The notes beneath the pieces were generated by a model. That model saw nothing but the letters and a program-made list of their open reading frames with translations. It did no database searches and was not told where the DNA came from. The translations under genes and the position numbers were made by a program. Shown piece by piece: positions 45,825-59,175 of a stretch of DNA of 64,000 nucleotides. The DNA is from Morchella semilibera. Its lineage: Eukaryota > Ascomycota > Pezizomycetes > Pezizales > Morchellaceae. How positions within the stretch are numbered: position 1 is the first letter of the stretch; each line of letters begins with the position of its first letter. The stretch lies in assembly GCA_009192285.1 (NCBI GenBank), contig WBVU01000009.1, forward strand, positions 372,001 through 436,000, given 5' to 3'.

Positions 45825-46298
45825 TCGTATTACTTCTACCAGAGGACTATGGCGGGGGGTGGGGGGCTGGGGTTTTGTATTTGTAGTTTGGTGTTTTGTA
45901 TTGGCTGGCGTTTGGGTGGCAAGGCCTTTATACTTTGGTGTTCTGTACAGGATGAGTGGGGTTGGGTCTTATTTATAGTTATGTTTATATGGGATTATAG
46001 ATTCCCTCTAAATGATATTATAAGGTATGATGTGCTTCCTCCATGACCATCAAAATGCTCTCACACACTCCCTTCCAGTACAATAAACCCACAAATAAAT
46101 CTCAGATAATATCTTCGCGTGTTAAACCAAGCAAACTAGCTACCAATTACACCTATATCACTAACTCCTGCTTAAAGGTTAAGGGAAAAAGGAACGAAAA
46201 ACGAAAAACAAAACCAAAACCTGCCCCTAGACCAATGAAGAAACACAAACAAGAATAAAAACAATCCCAGTCCAGTCAAAATAACGCCGTGCCTCCAA
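45825..46298. other. Convergent 3' spacer
   Basis: Between the stop of the GH16 gene and the stop of the minus-strand histidine kinase. G/T-rich, then A-rich. It holds both 3' UTRs; no gene. Confidence 0.6.
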
Positions 46299-49200
46299 CT
46301 ACGTACCAGATACCTCGTTATCGTCGTCATCGGTGGTCGATCGCTCCTCTAGCTTCTTCAGCAGCGTGTCGAACCGGGAGAGTAGGTCGGCGATGCGGAA
46401 TGGCTTCGGTATTGCGTCGTCCTGATGTACAAATCCATTAGTATCACCATCTACCACCACTACCACAACTACTGCCATGGTGATCTAGAGAAGCGGGTAG
46501 GCTTACCATTCCTGCCTCCGTCATCTTCGCGACCTGCTCCGGCCTCGCATTCGCGCTGATCCCCATGATGGGGACGTGCTTCTTAATAATACCCTGCCTC
46601 TCCATCTCTCGAATCTTGAGCGTCGCTGTATTCCCGTCCATCACGGGCATTTCCATGTCCATCAAGACAATATCGATCCTGGTACCGCCACCTTCCTTAG
46701 TAAACACGGAGTCAGAAATGACCTTCAGCGCCTCTTCCCCGTTCCCGGCAACGTGTGTTATGCACCCCTCCTTCCGCAGCTGCCGCCGCAACACCTCCTG
46801 ATTGATGAGGTTGTCCTCAACGATAAGCACATTATAGGATACCTGCTCGCGCGCAGTCGCCGCCTGGGAAGGTCGCGGGTACGTCTTCATGGCGACAACG
46901 CCAACCGAGCCGGAAGGGGCTGTGGCAATATCTTCGAATTTTGATAGGCTGCCGGAGCTTGCGCGTGACGATGGCCGTGGCCGTGGAGACATCTTTGGGG
47001 CGTCTGGAGGGCCCGTTGAGCGGCGGGCGCGGATGTAGAACGAAAAAGAGCTACCGCGGCCTTCTTGGGAGTGAACACCAATCTCGCCGCCTTGCATACG
47101 GCAGAGCCGGCGGCAGATAAAGAGGCCGAGGCCTGAGCCGCCGTAGGTGACGTGCGTGCGCGGGACCTGTTCGAAGCGCTTGAAAAGCTTTTTTTGCCAT
47201 TCTTCGCTAATACCTATGCCGCTGTCCTAGTGGCGGAAGTTAGAATACCTGCGTCGAAGAGAGCAAGTTTTGTGGGGTAAGAATACTTCAATGGTGATGA
47301 GTATATAGACAACTTCTCCGGAACCCCAATCCGCTGCGGAAAAGTCAGGTAGACGAGCCTGATCCCCGTTGCGGTAGACTACGGTACCATGGCTAGTTGG
47401 TCTCTCCAATGATGCCCCAAGGCGGATAGTTATCTGGCGCTTGCCAGTCTGGAGAGAGGTGAATTTAATAGCATTGGTAATAAGGTTCATCTAGAACCCA
47501 GAGCCATCAGCAGAGCCATTCTCACCGGAGTCTATAACAATCTTACCAGAATTTGTGAAAACCTCGATGGATCTGCTTTAATCCAGTCGATTGCGAGCTC
47601 TTTATACGAGTCCTCAATCTATCTCACTCCCGTTAAGTATGAACCCTATAAATTGTGCCGTTCTAACTAGGAGGAGGTCTGGGGACGAACCATATATTGG
47701 CATGTGATCCTCTTGACTTGTAGCTCCGACTGGAAGATTTTCATAATCTGGCTCACAGTCTCGTGTACCTGAATGTCTACCGGAACCACGCTTAACGGCA
47801 TTGAATCCAGCTTGCTCAGCGTAAGAACGTCGTCAATAATTCTCATCTACACTCCCACTCCAGTTAGTAAATTATCCGACCAAATTAAGCACCCCCCCCC
47901 CCCCAACAGGAATCATTCTAAATATGCAAAATGCAAAAAAGAAACAAACATCAATTCCATATATCATCTTATGATGGTGGCTTTGCAAACCTGGTGTTGA
48001 ACGCAAACCATAATCGTCGAAGCGGAGTCAATCATCCCCTCCACGTCCAACCCATGTCCCTCCACTTCGTTATTCTGGAATTCCATTAGTGCACTCAGGA
48101 TCCCGTCAGCGCACTGCAACGTTGCCGAAAACGGATTCCGCAGCTCATGTGAGAACACGTCGATAAAGTTCTCCTGCTGCCGTCTCCGTTCGACAGCTTG
48201 TGTGGATAGCTGTCGCTGGTACTCTTCTTTCAGCTTAATGCTTGTAATGTCTGCAAGTGTTAGTATGTACCCCGTCAAGGTTTCTTCTCCATCTGGGCCT
48301 CTGTTTGTCTGAGGAACGATAGAGCAGGTGCACCAGTACTTCCAACCTTGCGGGTTCGAAGCGTCGTATCCGACTCGAGTTTCCCATTGCATGGAGACAT
48401 GGGATTCGATGACGTTCTGGAAGTTCTGATACACACGGGCGCGGTCCTCTTCGTAGATGACCCCCCGCCATAAATCAGGATCGCTATCCTTTGGTAGTGA
48501 GGTGAGCTGGTAGTAACTATCGTTCCGGAGGAGTATTGAACCATCCGTACCTAAGAGCGCAAGGCCAACAGGTATTGTCTCTGCTATCTAAGTGTTGGGA
48601 GTTAGTTTCCGAACTACGCATTTCTCGTACGGGATAAAGAAAAATATATAGATGGTATACACCCACCCGGGTAAAAAGGAGCTCACTATCTCTCAGCTCC
48701 GCCGTCCTCTTCTCCAATTGTTCCTGCAACTCTATGGCTTGTACCTTTGCAACGCGCTCAGTCTCTTCACTTATAGCCTTTGCTATCTCTCCCTTTAGTA
48801 GCAACACCCTCCCAGCCGTGGTCGCAAGTTCTTTCCTTAGCATGTTGATCCATAACTTATAGTCCCCGTCGTATGGTCTCCGCGGATTCAATCCCAATAT
48901 CAAAAACCCTTGTGTGGTCGCCTTTGTCGCCTGTATTGGGATGATAACCGCCGACCTCGGCGTATCCCCAAAGCCCCTAAACACGACATTATCCATCTCC
49001 TTCATTTTTCCAAAGTCTAGATCCTTTATCACCACTCCAGACATTTCATTCGCCTCCCTCATCTGTTCGGTAAAATACCCGCTGTCTTCGGCCAAATTAC
49101 ACTCCAAGGGTGCGATATAACCGCCCTCCGGGAGACCGGTGTTGCCCATGAGCACACAATTCACCTGTGGAGACAGGCAAGGGGGAGTGAGGGACTGGTC

Positions 49201-50554
49201 TTCGAGTGTCTTATAGAGTATCAAAAATGGCGAGTCCATATAATTATCGTCAAAGGCGTCGAGAATAAGCGTCCAGAAGTTGTCCTCATCCAGGTCCTTC
49301 ACGGCTCCCAAAACCTCCCCCATCCGCTGCAGGGTAGCCATACGTCTGGCCGATACAATCTGACGAGTATGCTCAAACGCCTGTTCTAAGACTCCTACGG
49401 GAGTCCCTTCTTCTCCGGCCACCGCGCAGATCGAAAAATCAAAGTAGCACTCTTCAATAATATCCCCTCTGTGGAGGCAGAATTGCTTTGCCTCTTTGAC
49501 TGTCCCTTGGCCTCTATAGTAAGCAGCGTCCAACAGTGGCAGAAAGTAACTTCTGAGTTCCGGCCATCCGCTACTAAAGGTTTTACCAAGCATCTCTGGG
49601 TCTTTATTTTGCGCAATCGTGCGCCATTGCTCGTTATATAATATCGTGTAGTCAGAACCCCAGTAGAACGCGGTTGGATATGGCATGGTCATTATCGAAA
49701 TAGCGACCGATCGAAGTACTGACGGCCACTCACTGTAGGGGCCGTAACTTGTTTTGCTCCTAAATTGACAGATTATCAATATCACTTTTGGTAAATATTT
49801 TAGAACGGGAAATGGGTTATATGTACCAGTCAACTTGCCGCAGATTATAATAGTGCTGTGACGACTGCGTAGGCAATACGCCTCGTGTCCAGTCCATAAA
49901 AGCGTTCGGCTGTTGTGACATCTTAAATTTTGGTTCTGGGGAAACTGACAACGCCCCAGACATTGGCTTGCCAGAAATCAATTGGGAACGTTTGGTATGT
50001 TGCTCCTTTCCCGAGACTCTCTTCTCATCATCACTATCTGAGTCCGAGGGAACCATCGCATCTGCTACTTGCAGATACTTGTCGCTTCCCAGGCCCCCGG
50101 AGGTTGGCGGATTTGGAGCTGCAGGACCGTCATTCTTGTACCCGTTCGTCATACCGGCCACTGGCGAAGGCGACACGTTTGCAAACTCAACGTTCACCTC
50201 CTTCGTCCGTTTTTCGAAGCCCCATGCTGGCACTGGGATATTTTCCAAAACCACAACCATAATGGACCCTCTCTTTACGGTACCAGTATCAACGGGCACA
50301 GCTGTGAACCTCCACTTTCCCAAGGGAAACGATCCTCCACCGCTATTTAGAAAGCCGTCGTTCAGAACTGAAGACATTTTCAGTTCTCCCCGACGCTCCA
50401 CGTCCCGCAATGCATCATTTGCGAAGAGGACGATACCTGGCTGCTTTGCAGAATACTCTGTGGGAATGGAAATTATGAAAGTGGGGCGGGTATCAATCTT
50501 GAGGAAATCAAGAGCATACGTTCCCAGCTGGGTGGCGAAGTATTCGGCGGGCAT
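46299..50554 (-). CDS. Hybrid histidine kinase (PAS/GAF-HisKA-HATPase-receiver)
   Basis: Eight exons on the minus strand: 50554-49827, 49759-48667, 48587-47991, 47846-47691, 47612-47547, 47490-47287, 47226-46507 and 46421-46299, giving 1228 aa. The first intron is phase 2, the other six phase 0. Residues about 1-110 are PAS-like, 243-600 a long sensor region with PAS/GAF character (SEWPSVLRSVAISIM) and a coiled coil before the next PAS (608-720). The H-box is FIDVFSHELRNP with phospho-acceptor H754. The ATPase has N-box MNLITNAIKFT (N882), G1 DSGIGISEEW (D949) and G2 GGSGLGLFI. The receiver has VLIVEDN, phospho-acceptor D1138 in LMDMEMPVMDG and the KPF motif in the last exon. No membrane segment, so a cytosolic sensor that should pass phosphate to an Hpt protein. 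Signal unknown. The donor at 47691 is the least sure. Confidence 0.92.
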
Positions 50555-51639
50555 GGTTGCAGCGGTGGCGGGGGGTGAGCGACACGGCGCTCGAGGGGTA
50601 GGGAGTGGATCTTGAATAAGTGTTAATTTCCCTGTGGAATATATAGAGATCGAGAGTGAATGGAAACTTTCAGGAAAGAATTCAGAGGAACAAAGTTACG
50701 CTTGGTGTGTAGTATGGGTATGATATGGCTGTCGTGGTATGGTAAGTACAAATAGTAGGTACATGGTAGATATGCTACCATCAATCAACCCCATAGGGGA
50801 GTGTTCTTAGAGCTTCAGCTTCTAGCGCGAGCCGGAAAACAGGTCCGCCCCCCCTAGATACGATGGGGTGGGGGGTCCAGGCAAGCTGTGCAAGCCCATT
50901 CTCTGATAGAGCACCTAATACAATACCAGCCAGCCGGTACGAAAAACATAATCACAGTCAATGGTTGATTCCCAGGTTTCTCCTCATCTGATCGTATTTT
51001 TTTTCTTTTTTCCTTTTTCCTTTTTCTTTTTTTTTCTTTCCCTCCCACTACCTCCGGCCCTCCACTTCCAATTCGCTTACACCCCCAAAACATCAGCACA
51101 GTCACTCTTGTCTAACGCCCCAAACCTTTTTCTTCATTTTATGCTTATCTCCAGATCCGAGGTTTGGCGATTTATGCCACATGGGTTATTGATCTAGCCT
51201 TGGCAGCATTGATGCCTTCTGTCATCTCATTTTAGAGCTTGCTAAGTTGTCCCAGGATCTTGGATCTCGCATAAGCCCCTGTCGTAGGAGGAGGTGTCAA
51301 CAGAGACAGCACCAGCTGCCAGCCAACCTCGGGTCGGTATTGATGCGCTGTTGCATTGATAATCTTGGGGACACCATCTGGTACAAAATTGCTAGATATG
51401 AAACTCTGCTAACCTTTAAAGGCGGGGGGATAGCTACATGTAGATGGGCCGGGGGTAAACGACATACATAATTGGTTCAGTACTTGTGTTTATACAGCTG
51501 GGGATTTTGTAAAGGTCCACTGAAGGAATAGAGTTGCTAGACTAAATTATTGATATTATCCATTGCAATTAACCTCGTTTTCCAGAAATCTAGAAATATT
51601 TCAATTTACCTGGCTCAGAGTTTACGTTACCCCCTAGCC

Positions 51640-51719
51640 TACGGGGGTGAGGTTGGAACGGCCAGGGTATCATAACTGCTGTGGCTGAACGTCTTGGGCG
51701 TTCCAACTTCACCCCCGTA
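51640..51719. repeat. 80-bp foldback element with TA ends
   Basis: Arms 51640-51660 and 51699-51719 are inverted copies with 20 of 21 matches (outer end TACGGGGGTGA). Both ends are TA. MITE-like, short. Confidence 0.65.
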
Positions 51720-53506
51720 CGCTTGTACGTGTATGTACATGTATTTCCGCCCGAGTAGGGCTACATGTAAATACCGTAATACTAGTACCACTTTTGAGGA
51801 GGCCGATGTCACCGGTAACTACATGGAGGCATCAGGACCTACATATTCGGGATTCTAGTACCTGCTGCCCGAGCGCGAGTGCTCGGGTCGGGGCCCGCGA
51901 AAATAGGCATAGACTATAGTAGAGTACAGTCGACTCTATGTCTGAGACCGCGTTAATTAAACGAGATCGATCCGGAGAAAAAAAAAATAGCACATGGCGC
52001 TGAAACAAAATAGAGATGACTACCTAATATTGAGACAATACTAGTAGTCGGTCAATATAATGACTGAACTTAAATTTGTAGTAACTACATGTACATACTA
52101 CTAAGTTACAGTACGGTATACATGCTGCGATCTAAAGGCTGCAATATTTCAGGACTAAGTAATAATCATGATAATATCGCAGTATGCACCACTCTAGATC
52201 TAGAGGGAGTAAAGTCATTTTTGGGACGATTACAACGATGAAACTGGTTGAACTACGAATGCAGACAGGGCACAGGCGCTCAGGCTGGTATCTAATCGAT
52301 TGATCGACTGAAACCTGTGTTTTCGTCGTTGCCCCAGGTTCGTCGCTGCCCCCAAATTAACTCTACTATCCTCTAACTCTAGCTAGCCAGTACTGTTGGA
52401 CTCACACTAGGTAGGAGATATTTCACAGCACAAACGACACATAACTCTCTCTCTGTTCTGTTACCTCTCTCTAGCTTCCCCTCACTCTACCCTCTCACTC
52501 CTCTTCACCCCTCTCCACCCTCTCACTCCTCTTCACCCCTCTCCACCCCTCTCTCCACCGCCCCCTACTCTGACTACCAGTGACAACAGAGCCTTTGATA
52601 CATACTTTACTCGGGATCGATGTTTCATGATCATTATTCGAGCCACTATGTTCCAGTTTCCACATGCAACACCTCCTGTCTTCTGTCTTGGTACCTTCCC
52701 TATCGATCACAGGATATCACTCCGTACATGTAGCTTACTAACACTCTCAAACCCCCCAACAACGCCCCCACGCGAATGGCGGAATCCTCCACCCCCCCCC
52801 CCCCCACAGACCGGAGATTCCCATACAAAAGGAATGCATAGCATAAGCTCTCAAGGTCCCTTGGGTATTGGACCGCCTCAAAGCACTACCTACTCCGCTT
52901 CTGGACCGGTCGCAGCCTGGTGGACACCAGGTCCGAGAACCCGGGCTGCAGGAATTGGGGCTGAAATTGCGTATTCTAATTTTTAAATTTTCACGAATCA
53001 CAAACCTACGAAAGTTTAGCATCAACCTTATTGTTCGCAATCATGTGGCCAGGAAACTTAATCATTCATCATGCCACGATATTGCGCGCCAGGGACTCAC
53101 AGATGCAGGCTTGCGCATATCGATGGTCCATGCAGTACTATGATTTGTTCTCCTACAAGGTTTTCGTTCGCGGGGGGCCCAGAGCCACCGAAGAACCGTT
53201 GGTATCCGCCATCAAGAAACACAAGAAGCCCCCTCCCCCCTCTTTTTTTCTTTTCGCATACCAGAAGCCCCGTGGGTCAACGGACTGTCTCTCTATCAGC
53301 CCACAGCCCTTAGTTGTCCCTTCCTCCTCCTCCTCCTCCAAACCTATGCCGCGAAGTCGATATCATTGGCTATGAATATTACTCAAATCAGTATAGACCC
53401 ACCGCCCCAACCAATTTCACTCATAATATTGTGTTTCTCCTAGTCCGAGCCCCGCAGAGTGCTGGCATACATGTTCCCCGGATGATTGCCCCCGCCAATG
53501 CCTTAT

Positions 53507-53657
53507 TACTGCAAAATCTCAGTTCATTCGGACGGTTGCCAAGAGCGATGTTGGCTGCAAAAGGCTCTGATCTCTTCCTTTAAGGGGTGATGTTTTTCAG
53601 CTCCTCTGCAAAATTGTCCTCTTGGCAACTGTCCGAGCAAACTGAGATTTTGCGGTA
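53507..53657. repeat. 151-bp foldback element with TA ends (MITE-like)
   Basis: The 39-nt arms 53507-53545 and 53619-53657 are inverted copies with about 35 matches (outer end TACTGCAAAATCTCAGTT). The ends are TA. Copies elsewhere in the genome would confirm a family. Confidence 0.7.
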
Positions 53658-55180
53658 TAAACTTCCCAAGTCTGGCATCCAAAATACTCAACCACGGGCG
53701 TGTATCCGTACGTACGTGAAGCCATTGGCAGCCCGATACGCACGCATGCCTAGCCACCGCCGTCTCCGCGGACCAACCACAATCATACCATGAGAACGTA
53801 ACAACTAAAGGACCCCCCCCCCTCCTTCTCCCTGGGGGCGTAGAGGGCTGGGTTACCCGTGAATCGATGAAAAGATGATCCCAGAGAGTTCGAGTGTCAC
53901 GGCATATCACTCGCATTGGGCCGGACGCTTTTGGTTGGAAAGGTGGGAAGTGGGCTCTAGAAGACAAATTGACGAGATAGTTCTACTATACTAGAGCTGT
54001 CGAGGTGGGGAGATAGATGCCTGTCGCGCGGGGAGAGGTTTGGTTGCCTAAGTTGAAATCATAGGTCATCACTCGGATGTGAGTTGAGATGCGCAAGTAC
54101 TACAAGTTGTGAGAGATAAGTTTATCATTTGGCTCGCAGAGAAGCCACTGCCCACGGATAGATCTAACTAAATCCCTGCGCTGTACGGTGTATATAGAGC
54201 GTGGTATCACTGTTCGCTTATTCGGGCCAACCAATAGTGCTGGCAACCCTCTTTGGGGCCGCTAGGTGAGCCTGGGATTATATCGCAACGCAAGGTTTAA
54301 TCTAGGTGCTGACTCTGGATGTCAGCTTAATAGCTAGCATAGCCGCTAAAGATATTAGGCTGTAATAATGTGATCGTTCTGTGTCTATGCATGGCATTGC
54401 GTTCTCGACGGAAAACTACATAATAGCAACAACAACAATAAAGGCTAGGGTGTGCAATACGGGTGAGGCGGATTGGAAAAGGAATAAATTGTTGAAGAGC
54501 GATAAAGGGGAGATGCTTGCCGGCGAATGATGAGGCTCAAGACAGTGAGCGCGCCGGACTAGCTGGCGTTGGGGAGGTGGGGGGTTGTCTTACTTATTGC
54601 CTTATTATGTTCGTTCTACGAGGAAAGTCACGTCACCTCCGGGGAGGGGGGGAAGACTGCCATAATCTACTGGTTGCATGCATGTATATGGAGCATAAAC
54701 AAACAAATAAATACCCGTCCCTCCATGACGTTTACATACATATCAGACAAAAGGGGGGACTTGGCAATTTTTTGTCTGTATGTAATAGTAGTCGTGTTTA
54801 GAAACGTCACGGAATTAGTAAATATGTAGGGCTAGGGGTGGAACTCGTGATCCGAGTGATATCCCATGATTTAAATTCATCTCTCTCTTGTTATTACATT
54901 AAAGCAGATACATGATCAGACATAACTACATATAACTATAAGGAAAGAAATCTCCTGTAATCTAACACAGGGCCACGCTACGCAGCTCAGAAATGTAGTA
55001 AATAAAATCCCGTGTCCTGATAATCTGATCATCCCGTTATCTTATGTTCTTCCCGCCAAACATCCTATTGCACCAATTTGAATAGCTCGCCGCCATTCCA
55101 GCCTTCTTCCACTAAACAAAAATGTATGTCAGCAATCTACACCCGAGAAACCGACAAACCACCGCCAGCCCAAAGAATCA

Positions 55181-57225
55181 CTATACCTCATAGGCAACCA
55201 CACTACTACTGCTAGGAAACACCTGTGACGTGGCGCTTTCATTGATCTGAATCTCCTGCCGTTTCATTCCCACCATGGGCAGCACATACACAATCACCAG
55301 CCAATACAGCGCACCAAACACCAGTACACCAGTCCCAACCGCGGGAGAAGCCAAAGATGGGATATTTTCATACGCGGAAGGCCACCAGAGTAGGACATTG
55401 ATGAAAAGATTGAGAATGATATAGAAGCAGATGAGAGTGTAGAGTTTTTTTCGGCCAACTACAACGGGGTCTAGTTTTCTGGGGATAAGGAGAGTTGCAA
55501 GGCCAATTGCGACGAATATTCCAACCCACGTATTGGCGTAGGTCCAAAGGCTGCTGATGAAATTATAAGCTTCATCATTCCCACTATAATTTGGAGCTGT
55601 AAAAGTGTGACTGTTAGTGATTTGTAGGCCTAATCTACGTTGAGAGGCCGAAGCATCTTTGTACTTACTGGCAACGATCGCGATAACGTTGAAAATCCAA
55701 TGCAGAACCAGTGCACCAACAGGTGTGCCGTAGTAGGCATGATCCTTCTCCCAGTACCGCGATAAGGGGAGAATCCGCCGTTTTGCGATCTCCTGCTTGA
55801 CTCTTGCGCTGGTGTATGTGTTTGCAACGACGTTCCCTAAAGCCGAGAATGCTATGAGGACTGGAAGTCCTCGAGTCACGAGAGAATTACCCCCGAAAAC
55901 CTGATGGAATTGTTACATATCTTCATCGAATGGGGTAATAATATGTAAGTTTGGGTCTCCGTTACCTTTTTGAAGAACTTTGCGGCTACTGAGATCCCTA
56001 TTCCCTGCAGCTCCTCAGTAGTCAATGCTGCGAACTGATTTTGATGATATGTTAGTGGCAACCCCACACCAATTTTTCAAGGGTTGAGCCCATACATAAG
56101 CAGCATTCGCCAGAACGTAAAGCGTGGTGACCAAGAAAAAAGAAAACAGAGCTGCTCTTTTGAATGTCTTTGCCACAGTGCCCCCATTTGGCCGCCTCAC
56201 TTCAGCCAGCACGTAGTTCGCATTTTCCCAGCCTTGATAGGCATACAGCACGCCTAGCATCGCGTTCGCGTAAGAATAAGGGTTCTGACTCGGGGTTTTG
56301 AACGCATCCGAAAAGTTTTCGCGGCCATAAGGCGTCCCCTTCTCCAGATGACCCCGCCCTCCTCCTGCTAGACATACGAAGCCAGAAACTACAACAAAAG
56401 CCAACAGCACAACTTTATAGGTAGCCAATGCGTTGCTCATGAAGATGCCCATATCCCGAGAGAAGAAATGTATCATGCAAACAAAGGTGATGCAGACAAG
56501 GGCTATGAATTGTTGCAGACGGTAGTCGGGGTTTTGATCCTCATCTCCATTAAACGCCATGATCATACCTTTTGCAAAGGCGATGGAGTTTGCAGCATTG
56601 TTACAGAGAAGTATAATGAGAAGGGAGAATATGACGCTGGCAAAGTAACGAGGGCGAGGATAACTTTTTTCGAGCTAAGCTATTAGTTTCAAGTTTGTCG
56701 TTTCGATAGTGGTGGAGCATACGTACATAGACAAGTGCACCACCGTTTTTAGGATATTCAATACCAAGCTCGAGATAGAGTAGAAGACTAATATGTTTTA
56801 AAGTCCTTAGTAGTAAACTAAAAGTAATAGGCACAAGGAACTGCACTCCAATGAAAAACTCACCCACTTAGCGTCATTAGCCCTCCGGCAAGCCAAAGGA
56901 ACAGTGCTCCACCCTTTGAGTTTGTCTTCCTCAATATATCCGACGGCTTTGAGAAGATTCCTGTTCCTATCATCTTATTGAGGATCAAAGCCGATGTCGA
57001 CATGTATCCCAGCATTCGCTTTTCAGGCCTTGGCCCGAGTATTTCGTTTTGAGGTTCATTTTCACCATTACCCTCAACATTTGGGGGATGGGGGGAATTT
57101 ACTGGAATAATAGATGAATTTTCAATCTGACTATCGCTGCTCAGTTCCTGGCGGCCTGTTATTATTGGTGGTGGTGGTGGTGTGCGCACGAAGACGGCAG
57201 GGAAATTTTGAGATGCGGACGACAT
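55181..57225 (-). CDS. Amino-acid permease of the MUP1 (high-affinity methionine permease) type
   Basis: Six exons on the minus strand: 57225-56864, 56787-56727, 56674-56068, 56027-55966, 55900-55669 and 55596-55181, giving 579 aa. A hydrophilic N-tail of about 75 residues precedes about 12 membrane segments. Motifs fit the L-type/MUP1 branch of the APC superfamily: LNKMIGTGIFSKPSDIL in TM1, YLELGIEYPKNGGALVY in TM2, LGVLYAYQGWENANYVLAEV in the middle, and LIAFSALGNVVANTYTSARV in a later helix. In yeast, Mup1 is a plasma-membrane proton symporter for methionine and cysteine; the same use is likely here but not proven. The 40-nt intron between exons 3 and 4 has a weak donor (GTGGGG), chosen because it keeps frame; another donor/acceptor pair would change two or three residues. 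Confidence 0.88.
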
Positions 57226-57864
57226 CTTAATATATGGGTAGCTGTGCTGTCACCCAGAAAGAGAAGGCTAGGCGGTGTGTTTATATAGGTTTAGTAGATC
57301 TAGATTGTACAGTTGCAAATATTGATAATTGACCCCAACATACTGGTGGAATTTCCGTACGGCAAGTATTAGGCCCTAGCTAGTACTATAAGGAAGTTAG
57401 AGTAGGGGGCACATGAATTCGTATTTCTTAGGGACTAGAAGCCATATCCGGCCTGGACCAGAGCGGAAGGGCTCCGCATATTTAATTTTCACGCCTTCAG
57501 AGTTTTATTGGCGTTCGCTATTACATGCTATACAAAAAGCCAATCTTGGCGGTTTTCTGTGTGAATGCAATATCAGCTGTGATTAGAAGTGTTATGTAGT
57601 TAAGTACAAAGTACTTACCTCAAATCCTGAATAGGTAACAAGACCGTGTGACACAGAGATTTATTTGTGTTGGCCGGCCGTTGCATTTGTGGGGTATCAT
57701 ATACCTACGTCATGCCAGTGAGGAACAGTAAGCACTTTCATGTATCTTATACTACACGTGCAAAAAACATAGTTCCTATTGCCATATCCCTAAGTAACGA
57801 AGGAGCATTCAGTACTTCCATTGTAGATCAATATTAAATTTCCAGTTAGAAAAATACTATTCAT

Positions 57865-57988
57865 TAGTCCCTTTGCGCAAAAGATCGACTCCAGAGTCTT
57901 TTTCTACCTGTGTGATTGGTTGATGGGAGGATAGGCGCCAATCAAGTTACCGGAGAAAGACTCTGGAGTCTTTTGCGCAAAGGGCCTA
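57865..57988. repeat. 124-bp foldback element with TA ends (MITE-like)
   Basis: The left arm (57865 to about 57904) and the right arm (about 57954-57988) are inverted copies sharing CTTTGCGCAAAAGA and CTCCAGAGTCTTT; the left arm has a 4-nt insertion. An inner pair GATTGG/CCAATC adds symmetry. The ends are TA. Confidence 0.7.
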
Positions 57989-58460
57989 TTATTGCTGCTT
58001 AGCTAGATGTACGACTGTGGCTGTTGAGTGAGCAGGCAACAAGCTGCTGAAAGCCTTGTGTTTGCGTCACATAATACGCAGGTGTGTAGTACAAGTTGGA
58101 AGGCTGAACAAGCTACATGAAGTATCGATCGCTGCACTCCTCCGGAGTCAACCTCTTTATTTAAGCAATTATACACCAGTATGAAATATTGTATGAGTTT
58201 TTTCTAGGAACATAGATTAAGTAGAGCTACCTTGTCAGCTATCCAGAGAGCCAAAAATCTTTACAATTAAGCAAACATGTGTTTAATTATATACGTTATG
58301 AGATATAGCCCAAGTGGTGGTTTGATGGGAGGATTTGACTGCTCCTCTCGCTCTGAAACAAGCTTTTACCCAAGTGCCTATTCGGACCGCCCGCAGGAAG
58401 CCATGTCCGATATGGGGCGGTAAATGTGCATGTCAAAAGTAATTAATTTACCAACGGTGG

Positions 58461-58600
58461 TATCCCTTAATGCTGACCCAGAAAGAAGCAAAGGTTGGTG
58501 GCGTTTGCTCACAGATCTTGTTATCTTTCTTATCAAATAATTGATCTCCCATACAAATTCTGGCTCTATTATTATAGGGGCATTGCCAGCTTAAGGGTTA
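58461..58600. repeat. MITE-like repeat, diverged copy 1 of the family at 63433
   Basis: Shares with 63433-63594 the ordered blocks TATCCCTTA, ATGCTGACCC, AGAAGCAAA, CTTATCAAATAAT, CCATACAAAT and CTATTATAGGGG. The terminal inverted repeats here are more degraded. Confidence 0.75.
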
Positions 58601-59015
58601 AGTATATACTAGATTTCAGTCCTTGTGCATGTGCCAGTATAAATACTGAATATCAGTCTTTATGCTGCGCTATACTTTATTAGTAAATATTGAATCATTA
58701 ATGCTAAAATTTATAAAAGTTTCCCGGCGGTGGTGGGGTAACTGGTGAAGCTCCCGCCGGCGGCGGTGTTCATATATATCTACTGATCACTATATAACCC
58801 CTCTTGTATTATTCTCACCACCGGCAAAAGAATTGAATTCACTACCGTTGGTAAAATTCCTTTTGACACATTTACCGCTCAATACCACTCCAACGAGCTA
58901 AGGTAAGACATCAAGTGTCCACAAAGAATTTTTATGATACGAATACACTCTAGCAGGAATAGCTGAAGACCAAGGTTGAAACCTGTATACATGTACATGT
59001 GTGTAGGGATCCCCA

Positions 59016-59175
59016 TTAGCGCCGAGTTTGATATTCCTATGTGCGAAATTTCAGCCTTAGTCAAAAATCTAGTCTAATAAAGACCTTAAGTGATAGTACT
59101 TGAAGAGGTCTTTATTAGCCTAGATTTTGACTAAGGCTGAAATTTCGCACATAGGAATATCCAACCTGGCGCTAA
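59016..59175. repeat. 160-bp near-perfect long hairpin (arms about 70 bp)
   Basis: Arms 59016-59086 and 59106-59175 are inverted copies with only about five differences, around a 19-nt loop. Outer ends read TTAGCGCC / GGCGCTAA. It could be a MITE or a snap-back structure giving a dsRNA precursor. It lies about 350 bp upstream of the start at 59520. Confidence 0.85.

Larger units (their letters stand above)
50555..55180. other. 4.6-kb gene-poor region with foldback elements
   Basis: Holds the promoter side of the histidine kinase, two foldback elements (51640-51719, 53507-53657), five TACATGTA copies between 51435 and 52732, a CT-rich stretch with CTCTTCACCCCTCTCCAC repeated (about 52497-52540), a 14-C run at 52792-52805 and a 10-C run at 53813-53822. 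Reading frames here are unsupported. Confidence 0.55.
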
